In this document: one piece after another, positions 33,634-42,192 of the stretch | How the letters are laid out: every line of letters begins with the position of its first letter | Numbering within the stretch: position 1 is the stretch's first letter | NCBI GenBank assembly: GCA_900762355.1 | Contig: CAAFGE010000004.1 | Location: forward strand, 8,623 to 72,622 | Direction: 5' to 3' | DNA from: an uncultured Collinsella sp. | Lineage (GTDB): Bacteria > Actinomycetota > Coriobacteriia > Coriobacteriales > Coriobacteriaceae | DNA: 64,000 bases | Program-made: the position numbers and the translations under genes | Notes under the pieces: model-generated | The model's database searches: none | Seen by the model: the letters and a program-made list of their open reading frames with translations, nothing else | Told to the model about the DNA's origin: nothing

Positions 33634-35295
33634 ATGATTGCAAAGACCATTCGCACCTGTTTTCCGATCGCTGCGGCTGCCGTTTCCGACAAGGCCGAGG
33701 AGATCAACAAGCTCAACGTCTTCCCCGTACCCGACGGCGATACCGGCACCAACATGTCGCTCACGCTCGCCTCGGTGACCAAGGAGCTCTCCGCCCTTCC
33801 CGCCGATGCCGACATGGAGGCCATCGCCGGCGCCATCACTCACGGCTCCCTCATGGGCGCCCGCGGTAACTCCGGCGTCATCACGTCGCAGATTCTGCGC
33901 GGCGTGGCCGAGGGCCTCGTCTCTGCCGATGAGCCCATCACCTCCGCCAACATCGCTTATGCGTTCCGTCGTGCCGTCAAGGTCGCCTTCCAGGCCGTCC
34001 GCAAGCCCATCGAGGGCACGATCCTCACGGTACTGCGCGATGTCTCGACCAAGGCCGACGAGTGCGAAAAGAAGAAGTTCTCGGCCGAGGACGCGCTCGA
34101 TGCCATCGTTGTCGAGGCCTACCAGTCTGTCGCCCGCACGCCCGACCTGCTGCCGGTTCTGAAGGAGAACGGCGTGGTCGACTCCGGCGCCTTTGGCTTT
34201 GCCATCTTCCTGGAGAACTTTGTTGCCGCTGCGCTCGGCCGTAGCACCGTTGTCGAGGATTTCTCCGCCACGTTTGATTCTGCCGGCTCTGCCCGCGATG
34301 CGGCCCTCGGTCGCGTTGAGATCGAGGCCAACGATGACTGGGAGGGCTCGGAGTTCCGCTACTGCAACGAGTTCCTCTTTAAGGCCGATGCCCCGTTTGA
34401 CGAGGACGAGTGCCTTAAGTTCCTGGGCTCCATGGGCGACTGCGAGTTGCTCGTAGGTGCCTATCCCGACTACAAGATCCACGTGCACTCCAACACCCCC
34501 AACCTGGTGCTCGAGCACATGTTGCAGCTTGGTCAGATCTATGAGGTCTTTATCCACAACATGGAGATGGAGGCCCACGACCGTACCGCTAAGATTCACG
34601 AGGATCAGGAGAAGGCCGCCGAGCCCGCGAAGGCCCTGGGCTTTGTCGCCGTTGCCGCCGGTTCCGGTGAGGCCGACATCCTCAAGTCCCTCGGCGTTGA
34701 CGTGATCGTCTCGGGTGGCCAGACCATGAACCCCTCGACCGCCGACCTGTTGGGCGCCGTCGACCAGGTCAACGCGACCTCGGTCATCATCCTGCCCAAT
34801 AACGGCAACATCCGCATGGCTGCCGAGGCCGCAGCCTCTGCCTGCACCGACAAGAAGGTCGCCGTCGTTCCCACCAAGACCGTCCCGCAGGCGTTCTCCG
34901 CGCTGTTCGCCGTCCTGCCCGATTCTGAGCTCGAGGACGCCGTTGCCGCCATGGTTGACGCCATCAGCGAGGTCCGCGATGGCGAGGTCACCCGCGCCGT
35001 GCGCGACTCCAGCGCCTCGGACGGCTCTCCGATTCACTCCGGTGACGTCATGGGCATCATCGCCGGCTCCATCGACGTGGTCGGTTCCGACGTGAAGCAG
35101 GTCACGCTCGACTGCATCAACCGCATGCAGGAGGAAGAGGAAGGCGACGCGCTGACGATTCTGGCCGGCGAGGAGCTATCCGACGAGGCCTTCCAGGAGA
35201 TCGTCGACGCCATCGAGGAGGCTCAGCCCGATCTGGAGATCGACGCCCATCGTGGCGAGCAGCCGCTCTATCCCGTGATCTTCTCGATCGAGTAG
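33634..35295 (+). CDS. DAK2-domain protein (FakA-type fatty acid kinase)
   Basis: A 553-residue protein. The N-terminal DAK2 ATP-binding domain (about 1-200) carries FPVPDGDTGTNMSLTLASV with the Mg-binding aspartates and HGSLMGARGNSGVI. The C-terminal region (about 300-553) is of the DegV-like/DUF1949 FakA type. In Firmicutes FakA phosphorylates fatty acids held by FakB (DegV) proteins for phospholipid synthesis; no fakB is in this window. It follows the Asp23 gene by 27 bp and precedes recG by 9 bp. Confidence 0.88.
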   Translation: MIAKTIRTCFPIAAAAVSDKAEEINKLNVFPVPDGDTGTNMSLTLASVTKELSALPADADMEAIAGAITHGSLMGARGNSGVITSQILRGVAEGLVSADEPITSANIAYAFRRAVKVAFQAVRKPIEGTILTVLRDVSTKADECEKKKFSAEDALDAIVVEAYQSVARTPDLLPVLKENGVVDSGAFGFAIFLENFVAAALGRSTVVEDFSATFDSAGSARDAALGRVEIEANDDWEGSEFRYCNEFLFKADAPFDEDECLKFLGSMGDCELLVGAYPDYKIHVHSNTPNLVLEHMLQLGQIYEVFIHNMEMEAHDRTAKIHEDQEKAAEPAKALGFVAVAAGSGEADILKSLGVDVIVSGGQTMNPSTADLLGAVDQVNATSVIILPNNGNIRMAAEAAASACTDKKVAVVPTKTVPQAFSALFAVLPDSELEDAVAAMVDAISEVRDGEVTRAVRDSSASDGSPIHSGDVMGIIAGSIDVVGSDVKQVTLDCINRMQEEEEGDALTILAGEELSDEAFQEIVDAIEEAQPDLEIDAHRGEQPLYPVIFSIE

Positions 35296-35304
35296 GCTCT
35301 GCCT

Positions 35305-37482
35305 ATGTCCGAGCTGTGCTCCGTGCCGCGCGTCTCGGAGCGCTTTGCCCAGAGCAATGCGCTCGACGAGGATATCGCGCGACTCAAATATGTTTCGGGT
35401 AAACGTGAGGAGGCCCTTCGCCGTCTGGGAATTCGGACGGTGGGGGACCTCCTTCTCCATATCCCTCATCGATACCTGGACTTTACCCGTTCTTGGTCTA
35501 TCGAGATGGCGCCCATCGGTACTGTGTGCACCATCATCGCCACGGTCGACCGTATCGTCCAAAAACAGCCGCGTCCGCGCATGCAGGTGACCGAGGTCTC
35601 ACTCGTTGACGAGACGGGCGTGCTGCAGGTCGCCTTTTTCCGTCAGCCTTGGATTGCCCAGCAGCTTAAGCAGGGCGACCGCCTGGCCGTGATGGGCAAG
35701 GTCGAGTTTGCCTACGGTTTTAAGCAGATGGCCTCGCCGCACTTTGAAAAGCTCGATGACGGGCGTGCTGCGGGCACCATTTTGCCGGTCCATTATGTGA
35801 GTGACGGCGTGAGCCAGGCATGGATGCGCCGCATCGTAAGTGGCGCGCTCGAGGTCGTCGGCAATCCCTTCGACCCGATTCCCGCACGCTTGCGCGTTAA
35901 ACGTCGCCTGATGAGCAATGCTCGTGCGCTTCGATCAATTCACTTTCCCTCGAGCATGGCTGAGCGCGATATCGCGCGCGCACGGCTTGCCTACGAGGAG
36001 TGCCTTTACCTGCAGCTGGCGCTGCGCCTGCGCAACGTCGGCAGCCTGGTCGATGTGGTGCCCTACGCCCACGCCGCGGGCGAGCACCTGGCCGCGCTCA
36101 AGCAAGCCCTGCCATTTTCGCTGAGCGACGAGCAGGAGGCCGCGTTCCAAGATATCCTGCGCGATATGTGCGATGGCGGGCGCGTGATGAACCGCCTGCT
36201 GCTGGGCGATGTCGGTACCGGTAAGACCGCCGTTGCCGCCTGCGCGCTGGCTGTGGCTACCGATAGCGGCACGCAGGCCTGCGTTATGGCGCCCACGGGC
36301 GTGCTGGCGCGTCAATATGCCGATAAGACCGGCCCCTTGCTCTCGCAGGCTGGCATGACCTGGGCGCTCCTGACGGGCGCCACGCCGGCTGCAGAGCGCG
36401 AGCGGATCCATGCCCAGCTGGAATCGGGCGAGCTCGATGTCCTCTTTGGCACCCACGCGGTGCTTTCGGATAACGTGGCGTTCAAGCATCTGTCGCTCGT
36501 GGTCATCGATGAGCAGCACCGGTTTGGCGTCGGCCAACGCAACGCCCTGCGTGCGAAGGGCCCTGGTGCCGATCTGCTCGTTATGACGGCAACGCCCATC
36601 CCACGTACGCTGGCGCTTTCGGTCTACGGCGATCTGGACACGAGCATCATCCGCCATCGGCCCGTCCCTGGCGCTGGCGTGACGACACGCGTGCTTACCG
36701 AGTCGAGCCGCGACCTTGCCTATGGCGCCATCCGCGAGGCGCATGAAAAGGGTCAGCAGGCCTACGTGATTTGCCCGCTCGTGGAGCCGAGCGACTCGGC
36801 CGATGATCTGGAGGACGTGCCCGGTATCGCACGCGACGACGAGGGCCGCGTGACGGTCCCCGTGCCGCTGCACGATACGGCGACCGAGCTCGATCGCCTG
36901 CGTCTGGCGTTGCCGGGTCTTGCCATCGAGCGCCTTCACGGCCGCATGTCAGCGGGGGAGAAGGACCAGGTTATCGATGCCTTCAAGCGCGGCGAGATCG
37001 ACGTGCTCGTCTCGACTACGGTGGTTGAGGTGGGCGTCGACGTGCCCAACGCCACTGTCATGGTCATCGAGAACGGTGAGCGCTTTGGCTTGGCGGCCCT
37101 GCACCAGCTGCGCGGCCGCGTGGGCCGCGGCAGCGTGTCGGGCACCTGCCTGGTCATGACGCACTCCAAGGGCAACGGCGGCGCTTCGGCGGCGCAAGAC
37201 CGTCTCCAGTCGCTCGAAAAGACCTCGGACGGCTTTACGCTCGCCCAGATGGACCTGCGTCTGCGCCACGAGGGCGAAATCCTGGGGTACCGCCAGCATG
37301 GCGGTGTGACCCTGCGCTTTGTCGACCTGGATGCCGACGAGGAGCTGATCGAGTGGGCCCATTTGGACGCGGTCGAGCTCTTGCGGTATGCTTGCACCCT
37401 TGACTCCGTGGCGACGCGCCCCCTGCGCGATGCGGTCGCCATGCGATATCGACACATTTTTAAGGAGGTCAGCGGAGGATGA
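35305..37482 (+). CDS. recG: ATP-dependent DNA helicase RecG
   Basis: A 725-residue superfamily-2 helicase that regresses stalled forks and branch-migrates Holliday junctions. The N-terminal wedge/OB domain (about 60-170) is followed by the helicase core: LLGDVGTGKTAVA (Walker A), VIDEQHRFG (DEQH box), MTATPIPRTLAL (motif III) and VGVDVPNATVMV...QLRGRVGRG (motifs V/VI). It starts 9 bp after the DAK2 gene and overlaps rsmD (ATGA), the common recG-rsmD-coaD order. Confidence 0.96.
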   Translation: MSELCSVPRVSERFAQSNALDEDIARLKYVSGKREEALRRLGIRTVGDLLLHIPHRYLDFTRSWSIEMAPIGTVCTIIATVDRIVQKQPRPRMQVTEVSLVDETGVLQVAFFRQPWIAQQLKQGDRLAVMGKVEFAYGFKQMASPHFEKLDDGRAAGTILPVHYVSDGVSQAWMRRIVSGALEVVGNPFDPIPARLRVKRRLMSNARALRSIHFPSSMAERDIARARLAYEECLYLQLALRLRNVGSLVDVVPYAHAAGEHLAALKQALPFSLSDEQEAAFQDILRDMCDGGRVMNRLLLGDVGTGKTAVAACALAVATDSGTQACVMAPTGVLARQYADKTGPLLSQAGMTWALLTGATPAAERERIHAQLESGELDVLFGTHAVLSDNVAFKHLSLVVIDEQHRFGVGQRNALRAKGPGADLLVMTATPIPRTLALSVYGDLDTSIIRHRPVPGAGVTTRVLTESSRDLAYGAIREAHEKGQQAYVICPLVEPSDSADDLEDVPGIARDDEGRVTVPVPLHDTATELDRLRLALPGLAIERLHGRMSAGEKDQVIDAFKRGEIDVLVSTTVVEVGVDVPNATVMVIENGERFGLAALHQLRGRVGRGSVSGTCLVMTHSKGNGGASAAQDRLQSLEKTSDGFTLAQMDLRLRHEGEILGYRQHGGVTLRFVDLDADEELIEWAHLDAVELLRYACTLDSVATRPLRDAVAMRYRHIFKEVSGG

Positions 37483-38135
37483 GAATCATCGGCGGCGAAT
37501 GGCGCGGTCGTAAGATCGAGGAGCCCCGTGGTCGCGATGTCACCCGCCCCACGACCGATCGCGTGCGCGAGGCATGCGCATCTATGGTCATGTCGGCATT
37601 TGACTTCGATCTGGACGAGGTCCGCGTGCTGGACGCCTTTGGCGGCTCCGGTGCCTTAGGGTTAGAGATGCTCTCACGTGGTGCCCGCTCACTCACGACG
37701 TTCGAGATCGATCGGAATGCCGCGCGGCTCATTACCAAGAATATCGAGTCGCTATGCCGTGACCGTGCGCGTTGGCGCGTGGTAACGGGCGACATGCTGG
37801 CGAGCGCCTCGCGCGGTCGTGTGCCGGGCGGCCCCTTTGATCTGGTCCTGCTCGACCCGCCCTATGCTTTTGGTGCCGAGCCGGTCGAGGAACTGCTGCA
37901 GAACCTGGCTCAGCAGGGTCTGCTTGCAGCTGGCGCTTATGCCCTGTTTGAGCATGCCGCCGCCGATGCGGGCGCGCATCCGGCAGGCTTTGAGATCGTG
38001 CGCGAGAAGCACTACGGCATTACCTCGGTCGACCTGCTTCGTTGGGTTGGCGATGACGATGGTGAGGAAGATTGCGCCGGCACCGATGCTCACAACAACG
38101 ATGCCACGACGGTTCAGGAGAACGCCCATGAGTGA
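37479..38135 (+). CDS. rsmD: 16S rRNA (guanine-966-N2)-methyltransferase
   Basis: A 218-residue SAM-dependent methyltransferase. The N-terminus MRIIGGEWRGRKI is typical of RsmD, and later come the SAM-binding VLDAFGGSGALGLEMLSRGA and the catalytic LLDPPYAF (the N/DPPY motif). It overlaps recG by 4 bp and coaD by 8 bp. The acidic, Asn/Thr-rich C-terminal 25 residues extend past the usual domain end. Confidence 0.94.
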   Translation: MRIIGGEWRGRKIEEPRGRDVTRPTTDRVREACASMVMSAFDFDLDEVRVLDAFGGSGALGLEMLSRGARSLTTFEIDRNAARLITKNIESLCRDRARWRVVTGDMLASASRGRVPGGPFDLVLLDPPYAFGAEPVEELLQNLAQQGLLAAGAYALFEHAAADAGAHPAGFEIVREKHYGITSVDLLRWVGDDDGEEDCAGTDAHNNDATTVQENAHE

Positions 38136-38625
38136 CACCATCAACCGCGTGATCGTCCCGGGCACCTTCGATCCCATCACGTTTGGCCATATCGACGTCA
38201 TCCGCCGCGCCCGCCGCATCTTTCCCAGCGTGATCGTCGCTGTTGCCGAGTCGCAGGGTAAAAACGGTGTGGGTACCACGTTTATGCTCGATGAGCGCGT
38301 GGCGCTGGCCCGCGAGGCGCTTGGCGATATCGACGGCGTCGACGTCCTGCCCTTTACCGGCCTCTTGGTCGACTTCGCTCGCGAGCAGGGGGCGGGGGCC
38401 GTGGTCAAGGGCCTGCGCGCCATGACCGACTTTGAGTACGAGCTGCAGCAAGCGGACCTCAACTATCGCTTGGATAACGAGCTGGAGTCCATCTTTGTCA
38501 TGAGTGCGCCGCAGTACGGCTATATCTCGAGCTCGGTCGTTCGCCAGATCGCTTCGCTCGGCAGCGATGTATCGACGTTTGTCCCGCCCAACGTGGTCGA
38601 AGCGCTCAGACATCGCTTTTCGTGA
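38128..38625 (+). CDS. coaD: Phosphopantetheine adenylyltransferase
   Basis: A 165-residue nucleotidyltransferase catalysing the penultimate step of coenzyme A synthesis. It shows VPGTFDPITFGHIDVIRRA with the T/HxGH-type active-site loop, VVKGLRAMTDFEYE and the C-terminal SSSVVRQIASLG. ATG 38128 lies inside the end of rsmD. Length fits the family (about 160). Confidence 0.96.
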   Translation: MSDTINRVIVPGTFDPITFGHIDVIRRARRIFPSVIVAVAESQGKNGVGTTFMLDERVALAREALGDIDGVDVLPFTGLLVDFAREQGAGAVVKGLRAMTDFEYELQQADLNYRLDNELESIFVMSAPQYGYISSSVVRQIASLGSDVSTFVPPNVVEALRHRFS

Positions 38626-38693
38626 CGTTTTTTATTGCCTGGTGGCATGTGGTAAACTAGCACGATGATATGTTACCTATGAAAGGAGACCGG

Positions 38694-39191
38694 ATGCCGG
38701 GCGAGAATTTTCCTGGCGATAGGATCGTCAGCTTGGTCGATGAGCTCGAAGGGCTGATCGAGGAAGCCAAGCCGCCTTTCGGCAAGAACGCTCAGTTCAA
38801 GGTCATCGACGCCGACGTGTTCTTCAACATCCTCGACGAGATCCGCATGAGCTATCCCGAGGAGTGGCAGAAGTCCCGCCGTATCCTTAAGGAGCGCGAG
38901 GAGCTCATGGCTTCCGCCGCCGCTCAGGCCGATTCCATCATCGCCGATGCTCAGCAGCAGGCCCTCACCATTGCCGGTGAGCAGGAGATTGTCCGCCTTG
39001 CGCAGCAGCAGGCCGACGACATCCGCGATCGTGCCCAGCAGTACGAGCGCGAGACGCGTTATGCTGCCGAGGACTATGCAGAGCAGGTCTTTACGCACCT
39101 GGAGGAGAACCTCAAGAGCCTGACCGGCACCGTTACCCGTTGCCGTCAGCAGCTCAACGAGGGTGCCGCCCAACAGAATGGTCAGTGGTAA
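38694..39191 (+). CDS. DivIVA/SepIVA-like coiled-coil protein
   Basis: A 165-residue cytoplasmic protein. The N-terminal IVSLVDELEGLIEEAK and the following VDADVFFNILDEIRMSYPEEWQKS are followed by a long Ala/Gln/Glu-rich coiled coil (about 65-150). It has no catalytic motif. Similar coiled-coil genes near coaD and yceD in actinobacteria are relatives of DivIVA/SepIVA and are linked to septum and envelope growth. ATG 38694 has SD AAAGGAG; an in-frame ATG 24 bp upstream does not. The stop overlaps yceD (TAATG). Confidence 0.65.
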   Translation: MPGENFPGDRIVSLVDELEGLIEEAKPPFGKNAQFKVIDADVFFNILDEIRMSYPEEWQKSRRILKEREELMASAAAQADSIIADAQQQALTIAGEQEIVRLAQQQADDIRDRAQQYERETRYAAEDYAEQVFTHLEENLKSLTGTVTRCRQQLNEGAAQQNGQW

Positions 39192-39745
39192 TGGCTGAGT
39201 TCCCGAGCGTTACCGTCGATCTTTCCGAGCAGCTCGAGTTTCCTGGAGATTCGTATCCGCTGACCGGTAAGGTCGATGTCGCCACCTACACGGTGGGCGA
39301 GAAGGAGTACCAGCTTCAGGACGGCATCGACTACGACGTTGTCTTTACCAATGCCGATACCGGTGTCTTGCTCACGGGCATGGTCCGCGCGCACGCCACC
39401 GGCGAGTGCGACCGTTGCCTGGAACCCGCCTCGTTTGATATCGCCGGCGAGATCGAGGAGTTCTACCTCTTTGAGGAGCCCGAGGATTCCGAGGCTTACG
39501 AGGACGGCTACGAGCTCCTGGGTGAGGACCGTCTCGTCGATCTGGGCGAGCCCATCAATGACGCGGTCGTTATGGACACGCCGTTCGTGGTGCTCTGCAA
39601 GCCCGATTGCCGCGGTCTGTGCCCCACTTGCGGTTGCAATCTCAACGTCGAGCAATGCGATTGCGCCGCCCAGGCAGATGCAGAATGGGCCGCTGCCACG
39701 GAAAATCCATTTGCAGCATTGAAGAATCTCAAGCTCGATGAGTAA
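39191..39745 (+). CDS. yceD: YceD/DUF177 family protein
   Basis: A 184-residue protein of the DUF177 family, co-transcribed with rpmF in most bacteria and implicated in 23S rRNA synthesis or maturation. Landmarks are VRAHATGECDRCLEPA and the C-terminal CKPDCRGLCPTCGCNLN, a cysteine-rich putative metal site. It starts at ATG 39191, overlapping the previous stop, and lies 65 bp before rpmF. Confidence 0.92.
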   Translation: MAEFPSVTVDLSEQLEFPGDSYPLTGKVDVATYTVGEKEYQLQDGIDYDVVFTNADTGVLLTGMVRAHATGECDRCLEPASFDIAGEIEEFYLFEEPEDSEAYEDGYELLGEDRLVDLGEPINDAVVMDTPFVVLCKPDCRGLCPTCGCNLNVEQCDCAAQADAEWAAATENPFAALKNLKLDE

Positions 39746-39810
39746 AACTGTGGTAGTATCGCTACTTGCGCGTAATCGCCACACTGGATAGTTCATAAGG
39801 AAGGTCACTA

Positions 39811-39990
39811 TGCCCGTACCTAAACAAAAGCAGGGTCGTATCCGCACTCACACCCGTCGTTCCGCCAACATGAAGATCTCGGCTGCGGCTCAGTCCACGT
39901 GCCCCCGTTGCGGCGCTGTCAAGCTTCCGCACCACGTGTGCCCCAGCTGCGGTTTCTACAAGGACCGCGAGGTTATCGTTACCGAGTAAC
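39811..39990 (+). CDS. rpmF: 50S ribosomal protein L32
   Basis: A 59-residue ribosomal protein. The N-terminus MPVPKQKQGRIRTHTRRS is typical, and CPRCGAVKLPHHVCPSCG gives the C-x2-C...C-x2-C zinc site. SD AAGGAAGG precedes ATG 39811. A terminator-like hairpin (40030-40059) separates it from plsX. Confidence 0.96.
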
Positions 39991-40029
39991 GGTATACTCT
40001 GGATGCGATGCCGTTCCAAACGGAACCAC

Positions 40030-40059
40030 AATGGCCGGCTCAATGAGTCGGCCATTTTT
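40030..40059 (+). terminator. rpmF terminator/attenuator before plsX
   Basis: AATGGCCGGCT (40030-40040), loop CAATG, then AGTCGGCCATT with a T-run. It ends four bases before the plsX SD, so it probably terminates part of the rpmF transcripts and tunes plsX expression. Confidence 0.75.
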
Positions 40060-40076
40060 GTATAAGGAGCATGTAT

Positions 40077-41096
40077 ATGAGTAACGTTCGCGTTTGTGTA
40101 GACGTTGTGGGCGGAGACGAGAAACCTCAGGTTGTTCTCGATGGTATCGAGGCTGCACTTGCCGCCGATCCCGATATCGAGGTCTTGGCAGCTGGCCCCG
40201 CCGAAATCGTCAATCCCTTTGCCGCTTCCCATGCGCGCGTCGAGGCCCTGGAGGCACCCGACGTTATCGCCATGGATGACGATCCCATTCGCGCCGTGAT
40301 GACCAAGCGCAAGTCCTCGATTGTGCTTTCTTGCCGCGCCATTAAGAAGGGCAACGCGGACGCGTTTTTCTCTGCCGGCTCCACCGGCGCCATGACCGCC
40401 GCTGCCACCGCCTACGTGACGCCGTTTAGGTATCAAGCCGAAGGCAAGAAGCAGCCGGTGCGCCCCTGTCTGACCAATGCGCTGCCCAATCGCGCCGGCG
40501 GTCTGACGGTGCTGTGCGATATGGGCGCCAATCCCGATGTTGAGGTCGATGACATGGTACGTTTTGCCCAGATGGGTAGCGCTTATGCCCGCGTCGTCCT
40601 GGGCATCGAGCATCCCCGCGTGGGCCTGCTTGCCAACGGCACCGAGGACGAGAAGGGCTCCAACTTTACCAAGGCCTGCTTCCCGGCCATGAAAGCCGCC
40701 GTTCCCGGCTTTGTTGGTAACTGCGAGGGAACGGACATCACCTCAGGTAACTTCGATGTCGTCGTTGCCGATGGCATGTCGGGCAATATTGCGCTCAAGG
40801 CCACCGAGGGCGCTGCCAAGTTTTTGCTGCAGGAGCTCAAGGGTGTCTTTATGTCTTCGCTCGGCACCAAGATTGCCGCGCTGCTCATCAAAAAGCAGAT
40901 GCGCGAGATTAAGGCCAAGCTCTCTGGCGACGCCAAGGGCGGCGCGATTCTTCTGGGCCTGCGCGGCGTGGTCCTGATCGGCCATGGCGCCACCTCGGTC
41001 GAGGCTGTTAAAAACGGTACGCTCGCGGCGGCCGAAGCCGTGCGCGCCGGGCTGGTCGAGAATGTCGCCAACTCCATGGACGGCATCGTTTTATAA
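40077..41096 (+). CDS. plsX: Phosphate acyltransferase PlsX
   Basis: A 339-residue enzyme converting acyl-ACP to acyl-phosphate, the first step of Gram-positive phospholipid synthesis. Recognisable parts are VCVDVVGGDEKPQVVLDGI, SAGSTGAMTAAA, LCDMGANPDV and GNCEGTDITSGNFDVVVADGMSGNIALK. I chose ATG 40077, eight bases after AAGGAG; ATG 40071 is too close. The acpP and rnc genes follow in the conserved order. Confidence 0.95.
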   Translation: MSNVRVCVDVVGGDEKPQVVLDGIEAALAADPDIEVLAAGPAEIVNPFAASHARVEALEAPDVIAMDDDPIRAVMTKRKSSIVLSCRAIKKGNADAFFSAGSTGAMTAAATAYVTPFRYQAEGKKQPVRPCLTNALPNRAGGLTVLCDMGANPDVEVDDMVRFAQMGSAYARVVLGIEHPRVGLLANGTEDEKGSNFTKACFPAMKAAVPGFVGNCEGTDITSGNFDVVVADGMSGNIALKATEGAAKFLLQELKGVFMSSLGTKIAALLIKKQMREIKAKLSGDAKGGAILLGLRGVVLIGHGATSVEAVKNGTLAAAEAVRAGLVENVANSMDGIVL

Positions 41097-41153
41097 CAGC
41101 GGCGTTATGCGTCTCGGGGCGTGCGTCGTGGGGTAGAATCAGAACCATGTCTT

Positions 41154-41173
41154 GGTACCGCCCGGGCGGTACC
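41154..41173. repeat. Perfect 20-bp palindrome between plsX and acpP
   Basis: GGTACCGCCCGGGCGGTACC reads the same on both strands with no spacer and is followed by ATTCTTTT. It may be an operator for a dimeric regulator of acpP, or a terminator whose tip opens into a small loop. Confidence 0.6.
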
Positions 41174-41210
41174 ATTCTTTTGGTATTCATGCACTATGAG
41201 AGGAAGCGCT

Positions 41211-41453
41211 ATGGATCGCTCCGAAATCTTCGACAAGATCGCCGAGGTCGCTGCTGACGTTCTGGGCGTCGATGTTGCCGAAATTAGCGATGAGACCACC
41301 TTTGACGACCTCGATGCCAACTCGCTCGAGCGCCTGCAGCTGGTTACGGCTATCGAGGACGAGTTCAACCTCGAGATCGATGACGAGACCCTGCTCTCGC
41401 TCAACTCTGTCGCCGACGCCGTCGACGCTATCGAAAACGCCAGGGAGGCCTAG
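41211..41453 (+). CDS. acpP: Acyl carrier protein
   Basis: An 80-residue acidic four-helix protein that carries fatty-acyl chains on 4'-phosphopantetheine. The attachment serine is S38 in DANSLERLQLV; the usual DSL reads NSL here (N37). The rest, including IEDEFNLEIDDE, is typical. ATG 41211 has SD AGAGGAAG. Position between plsX and rnc supports the fatty-acid role rather than a secondary-metabolite carrier. Confidence 0.93.
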   Translation: MDRSEIFDKIAEVAADVLGVDVAEISDETTFDDLDANSLERLQLVTAIEDEFNLEIDDETLLSLNSVADAVDAIENAREA

Positions 41454-41456
41454 GTC

Positions 41457-42182
41457 TTGGCTTTGTCTGAACGACTTACGCGCGCCCAGGAAATCCTGGG
41501 CCACGAGTTCAATAATAAGGTGCTGCTGCGCGCGGCCCTTACGCATCCCTCGGCAGTCGAGGGTCAGCCGGTTTCTGCCAGCTATGAGCGCCTTGAGTTC
41601 TTGGGCGATTCCATTTTGGGCGCTGTGGTCGCACGCTCCCTGTTTGAGTCCTATCCGGAGTTTGACGAGGGCAAACTCACGCGCCTGAAGGTGTCGCTTG
41701 TCTCGGGCGCTACGCTGTCCGAGGTTTCTCACGAGCTGGGCATCGACGACATCATCATCTTTGGTGCCTCCGAGACCGGTACCGGTGCGCGCGGCCTGCA
41801 TTCGGCCCTCGAGAACGTCTATGAGTCGCTCGTGGGCGCGCTGTACCTGGATGCCGGCTGGGATGCCGCGGCGGAGTTCATTCACCGTACGCTTAAGCCG
41901 CATTTGGCTTCCGAGCGTGCCGAGCATCCTGCAAACCCCAAGTCGTTTTTGCAGGAGTGCGTGCAAGCCGACGGTCACGAGCCCCCGGCGTATAAGCTCG
42001 TTGGCTCCGAGGGCCCGGCGCATGCGCCCACCTTTACCGCCGTGGTTTTGATCGATGGTATTCGTCAGGGTCGCGGCTCCGGCTCCTCAAAGAAGGAAGC
42101 CGAGGGGGCCGCCGCGCTCGAAGCGCTCGACCGCATGGGTTACACCACCAACGGCGTGATTCTGAACAAGAAGCACGTGTAA
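41457..42182 (+). CDS. rnc: Ribonuclease III
   Basis: A 241-residue double-strand-specific RNase for rRNA processing. The catalytic signature ERLEFLGDSILGAVVA and the second acidic site ENVYESLVGALYLDAG are present, followed by a C-terminal dsRNA-binding domain (about 165-235) ending GSGSSKKEAEGAAALEAL. It starts at TTG 41457, three bases after acpP, with SD CAGGGAGG inside acpP. Confidence 0.95.
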   Translation: MALSERLTRAQEILGHEFNNKVLLRAALTHPSAVEGQPVSASYERLEFLGDSILGAVVARSLFESYPEFDEGKLTRLKVSLVSGATLSEVSHELGIDDIIIFGASETGTGARGLHSALENVYESLVGALYLDAGWDAAAEFIHRTLKPHLASERAEHPANPKSFLQECVQADGHEPPAYKLVGSEGPAHAPTFTAVVLIDGIRQGRGSGSSKKEAEGAAALEALDRMGYTTNGVILNKKHV

Positions 42183-42192
42183 GCGAGGAACC

